DNA of 64,000 bases, taken from contig NZ_CP157199.1 of assembly GCF_039954625.1 (NCBI RefSeq), forward strand, positions 1,488,001 to 1,552,000, written 5' to 3'. The notes beneath the pieces were generated by a model, which saw only the letters and a list, made by a program, of their open reading frames with translations, did no database searches and was not told the DNA's origin. Each line of letters starts with the position of its first letter. The first letter of the stretch is position 1. The position numbers and the translations under genes were made by a program. The DNA is from Pontimicrobium sp. SW4 (GTDB lineage Bacteria > Bacteroidota > Bacteroidia > Flavobacteriales > Flavobacteriaceae). This document shows, in pieces, positions 61,740 through 64,000 of this stretch.

Positions 61740-62630
61740 CTATTTTAATATAAATTCTGTAGAAGATACAAGATTTTTTTGGTCAAATACGTTAACTACA
61801 TAACGTCCTTCTCCAAATTTATCTGCACCTCTTGCGTCTACAAATTCGCATACATCAAGGTTTCTAGCTTCATAATTAAACTTGCTAATTAAGCTATAAT
61901 TTAAGGTTGTTTCCCCAAATTGAATTTGTTCATTTAACCCTAACACATTACTTTGCGGATCTAATACCTGAACAAAAAATTCTTTATCACCTTTTTCCAC
62001 TAAGTTGTTTTTAGCAACTGTATAGCATACTCTAATTTTGTCTACTCTTCTAGCTCTTTCCATAGGAACTAATTTTCCAGAGGTACGTACTAATACGCCA
62101 TAACCTTCCAATTTAGCAGCTGTTAATACTGCCGCATTTTCAACGATGTCAGCTAATTCAGAGTTTTGAACTAATAAAGAATCGTTAAACATAGTACTCG
62201 CTTCTAACTCAATTTTTGTGCTATCTAAAGAAGAGGCTAATAATACGTTTTCAACTTTCAACGAATCATTTTCTGCTAAAATTACATCCATTTCAGATTG
62301 TAGTTCTAAAAATTTCTTTTTGTACTTCCATAAACTTCTTACAGAGTTATCAGAAACCTTAAGTGAATCCATTAATCCTTTAATACGCTCTCTAGCTTCT
62401 ACTAATTTTTCATTTGCAATCTTGTTTTCGCCAATTGCTACATCAAATTGAGCAGCCATGTTGTTAAGATCTTTTAATACAAGTTCTTTTTCTTGTGTTA
62501 ATTGTTGTTTTGTGTCTACGCCTTCGTTATATAACGAATACGAGTAAAATGCTGTACCTACTAGTAATAATACTGCGATACTTAAAATTACTTTTAAGCT
62601 TCTATTGTTGTCTGCAGTTTTGTTTTCCAT
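61740..62630 (-). CDS. coiled-coil single-span membrane protein
   Basis: A 296-residue protein with one membrane helix at about residues 12-32 (KVILSIAVLLLVGTAFYSYSL), then a long coiled-coil region to about residue 170, rich in Leu, Glu, Lys and Asn (KELVLKDLNNMAAQFDVAIGEN, KLVEARERIKGLMDSL). The last 110 residues are globular, with KIRVCYTVAKNNLVEKGDKEFFVQVLDPQ. This part looks like a small beta domain. I do not recognise the family; it is probably an inner-membrane protein with the coil and the C-terminal domain in the periplasm. Confidence 0.7.
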   Translation of the reverse strand: MENKTADNNRSLKVILSIAVLLLVGTAFYSYSLYNEGVDTKQQLTQEKELVLKDLNNMAAQFDVAIGENKIANEKLVEARERIKGLMDSLKVSDNSVRSLWKYKKKFLELQSEMDVILAENDSLKVENVLLASSLDSTKIELEASTMFNDSLLVQNSELADIVENAAVLTAAKLEGYGVLVRTSGKLVPMERARRVDKIRVCYTVAKNNLVEKGDKEFFVQVLDPQSNVLGLNEQIQFGETTLNYSLISKFNYEARNLDVCEFVDARGADKFGEGRYVVNVFDQKNLVSSTEFILK

Positions 62631-63006
62631 AATTGATAATTGTTTTGTTAAATGCTCTATAAATCTAATTAAAACTTTAATGCTTGTAATTGTAATGAGT
62701 AAAAAATTATAATCATGTAATTAACAATTACTTTCTATTAACTCATTCATGCAATATATACGACAACTTAAAAATTTTGGATGTCTTTAATGTTTAAGTA
62801 ACTATATAAAATGTAGTTGAAAATTAATTAAACACTTGTAAATAAAGCATTAACGATTCTTTTTATTTGTAATAAAAGTTTTGTTAAAATAATGAAAATG
62901 GCTTTTGAAACTTTAATTATAATCGAGATTTTTGCTTTATTTATTGTAAAAAGCATCTATTAATCATAAAACTATAACTCTACTTGTACAATTCATAACT
63001 ATTGCA
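62631..63006. other. intergenic region with one tiny ORF
   Basis: About 370 AT-rich bases between the divergent coiled-coil and MarR-GNAT genes. The only ORF with character is 62892-62963 (23 residues, hydrophobic: MKMAFETLIIIEIFALFIV then KSIY), which looks like a small membrane peptide but lacks a recognisable promoter box. No hairpin or tRNA was seen. Confidence 0.4.
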
Positions 63007-63014
63007 TAAATTTG
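63007..63014 (+). promoter_or_regulatory. -7 promoter box for the MarR-GNAT gene
   Basis: TAAATTTG, an exact TAnnTTTG match, 28 bases before the ATG at 63043. Confidence 0.5.
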
Positions 63015-63042
63015 AATAAGTACTTATATAAATATTAATGTT

Positions 63043-63999
63043 ATGGATGCTTTAAGAGGATTAGGTGAGTTAGGTTTGGGGTCAAGATTAAAAAGGGTAA
63101 GTGAATATGTAATGAAAGAAACACAAATTGTTTATGACTACTTTAATATAGGCTTTGATCCTTACTTATTCCCAATATTCAAAATTATAGCCCATAAAAA
63201 GGGAGTTACAAATTCTGAGATACAAAACTCTTTGCAATTTACTCAGCCAGCTATAACACAAGCAATAAATAAACTAAGTAACAAAGGGTTAATAATATAT
63301 AAATCTGATAAAATAGATAAACGAAAAAAAATAGTTCATTTATCAAAAAAAGGAAAAGATTTATTAAAAACAATAAAACCCATTTGGAAAAGCATAGATA
63401 TTGTAATTAAAGAATACACTTTAGAAACCTCAAGTTCTTTAATTGAACATCTAAATTCTCTTGAAAACAAATTAAACACTAAAAGTTTTAGTGATACAAT
63501 AATTAAACATATCAAAATGAATTCTTCAAAGATACAGGATATAGAAATTACTTCGTTTAAAAAGCAATACTCCAAAAACTTCTATGAACTAAATATAGAA
63601 TGGCTGCAAACCTTTTTTTATGTTGAACCTCTAGATGAAGAAGTACTTAGTAAACCTGAGACTTATATTATAAATAAAGGTGGTCATATTTTCTTTGCCA
63701 AATTAAACAACCAAATAGTTGGTACCGTAGCTTTAATGCCTATTGGAGAAAATGGTTTGTTTGAGCTTACTAAAATGGCTGTTTCACCTGAGCACCGAGG
63801 TTTAAAAATTGGACAACAATTAATACAACATTGTATTGATTTTGCTAAATCGATTGGGTTACCAAAACTTATTCTCTATTCTAATACTGTATTGGAAAAT
63901 GCAATTTATATCTATAGAAAGTATGGTTTTATTGAAATACCTGTAGAAGCTAATAGTCCGTATAAACGTAGTGATATAAAAATGGAATTAAATTTTTAG
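63043..63999 (+). CDS. MarR-GNAT fusion transcriptional regulator/acetyltransferase
   Basis: A 318-residue protein. The N-terminal 150 residues form a MarR winged helix: FDPYLFPIFKIIAHKKGVTNSEIQNSLQFTQPAITQAINKLSNKGLI, then the wing KSDKIDKRKKIVHLSKKG. The C-terminal half is a GNAT acetyltransferase: FELTKMAVSPEHRGLKIGQQLIQHC has the acetyl-CoA loop near residue 250-260 and YIYRKYGFIEIP the final strand. Such fusions exist in many bacteria. The acceptor and the regulated genes are unknown. The ORF is complete; the stop codon ends at 63999, one base before the window edge. Confidence 0.9.
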   Translation: MDALRGLGELGLGSRLKRVSEYVMKETQIVYDYFNIGFDPYLFPIFKIIAHKKGVTNSEIQNSLQFTQPAITQAINKLSNKGLIIYKSDKIDKRKKIVHLSKKGKDLLKTIKPIWKSIDIVIKEYTLETSSSLIEHLNSLENKLNTKSFSDTIIKHIKMNSSKIQDIEITSFKKQYSKNFYELNIEWLQTFFYVEPLDEEVLSKPETYIINKGGHIFFAKLNNQIVGTVALMPIGENGLFELTKMAVSPEHRGLKIGQQLIQHCIDFAKSIGLPKLILYSNTVLENAIYIYRKYGFIEIPVEANSPYKRSDIKMELNF

Positions 64000-64000
64000 G

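Noticed and set aside
1..64000. CRISPR arrays, tRNA or rRNA genes
   Set aside because: I saw no regularly spaced repeats of 25-40 bases and no cloverleaf or rRNA-like sequence in any intergenic gap.

Overview
The window is an AT-rich chromosomal segment from a member of the Bacteroidota, almost certainly the family Flavobacteriaceae. The evidence is the flavobacterial gene content (a type IX secretion sorting tail, SusC-like and OMP_b-brl_2 outer-membrane proteins, DUF4834, DUF3667, TIGR02757, zinc-dependent DUF5117-type metalloprotease), weak or absent Shine-Dalgarno sequences, and many promoters with the Bacteroidota -7 box TAnnTTTG. I cannot fix the genus. No rRNA, tRNA, CRISPR array, prophage or intact insertion sequence was seen.

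Layout. 0-6 kb: a TIGR02757 gene, a secreted S10 carboxypeptidase, a sialidase-like lipoprotein, and an M61 aminopeptidase lipoprotein. 6-16 kb: housekeeping and envelope genes, including an overlapping BatA-like / pseudo-dihydroorotase / DUF4870 / esterase operon, an MBL hydrolase, a conserved gene split by a UGA-C stop, bcp and nth on a compact divergent promoter, and an ECF sigma factor. 16-21 kb: uvrA, a secreted protein and a DUF3667 membrane protein. 21-26 kb is the most accessory-looking part: two paralogous secreted proteins with sigma-54-like promoters are separated by a TIR-domain gene bounded by inverted attC-like palindromes and by a T9SS cargo protein. 25.8-31.3 kb: a minus-strand polysaccharide block (flippase, GT4, YfhO-like protein, DUF4834). 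31-38.5 kb: an outer-membrane transporter, an acyltransferase-like protein, a PLP acyltransferase next to a cysteine-synthase-like enzyme (probable sulfonolipid pair), oligopeptidase B and YbaB.

38.4-42.4 kb is a minus-strand unit of ECF sigma factor, anti-sigma-like protein, DUF4097/DUF2807 surface proteins, a small outer-membrane protein and a 59-residue ORF, which looks like a self-contained envelope-response locus. 42.4-47.7 kb: a WYL regulator with a palindromic operator, VOC protein, 3D-domain lipoprotein, threonine aldolase and a zinc metalloprotease. 47.9-52.1 kb: prfB with the classic programmed +1 frameshift, an ArsC-like protein and a large outer-membrane receptor. 52.2-55.0 kb: an AlaDH/PNT-like dehydrogenase and a methyltransferase bracketed by near-identical 40-bp direct repeats. 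55-64 kb: an LRR lipoprotein, M28 peptidase, fumC, racemase plus Crp-type regulator, hutI, a coiled-coil membrane protein and a MarR-GNAT fusion.

The points most worth a second look are the TIR cassette with its palindromic ends, the direct-repeat-bounded dehydrogenase/methyltransferase pair, the second UGA-C +1 frame change (besides prfB), the dihydroorotase homologue without its metal-binding histidines, and the paired sigma-54-like promoters of the two paralogues. All assignments come from reading the sequence and from memory of families; no database search was run.
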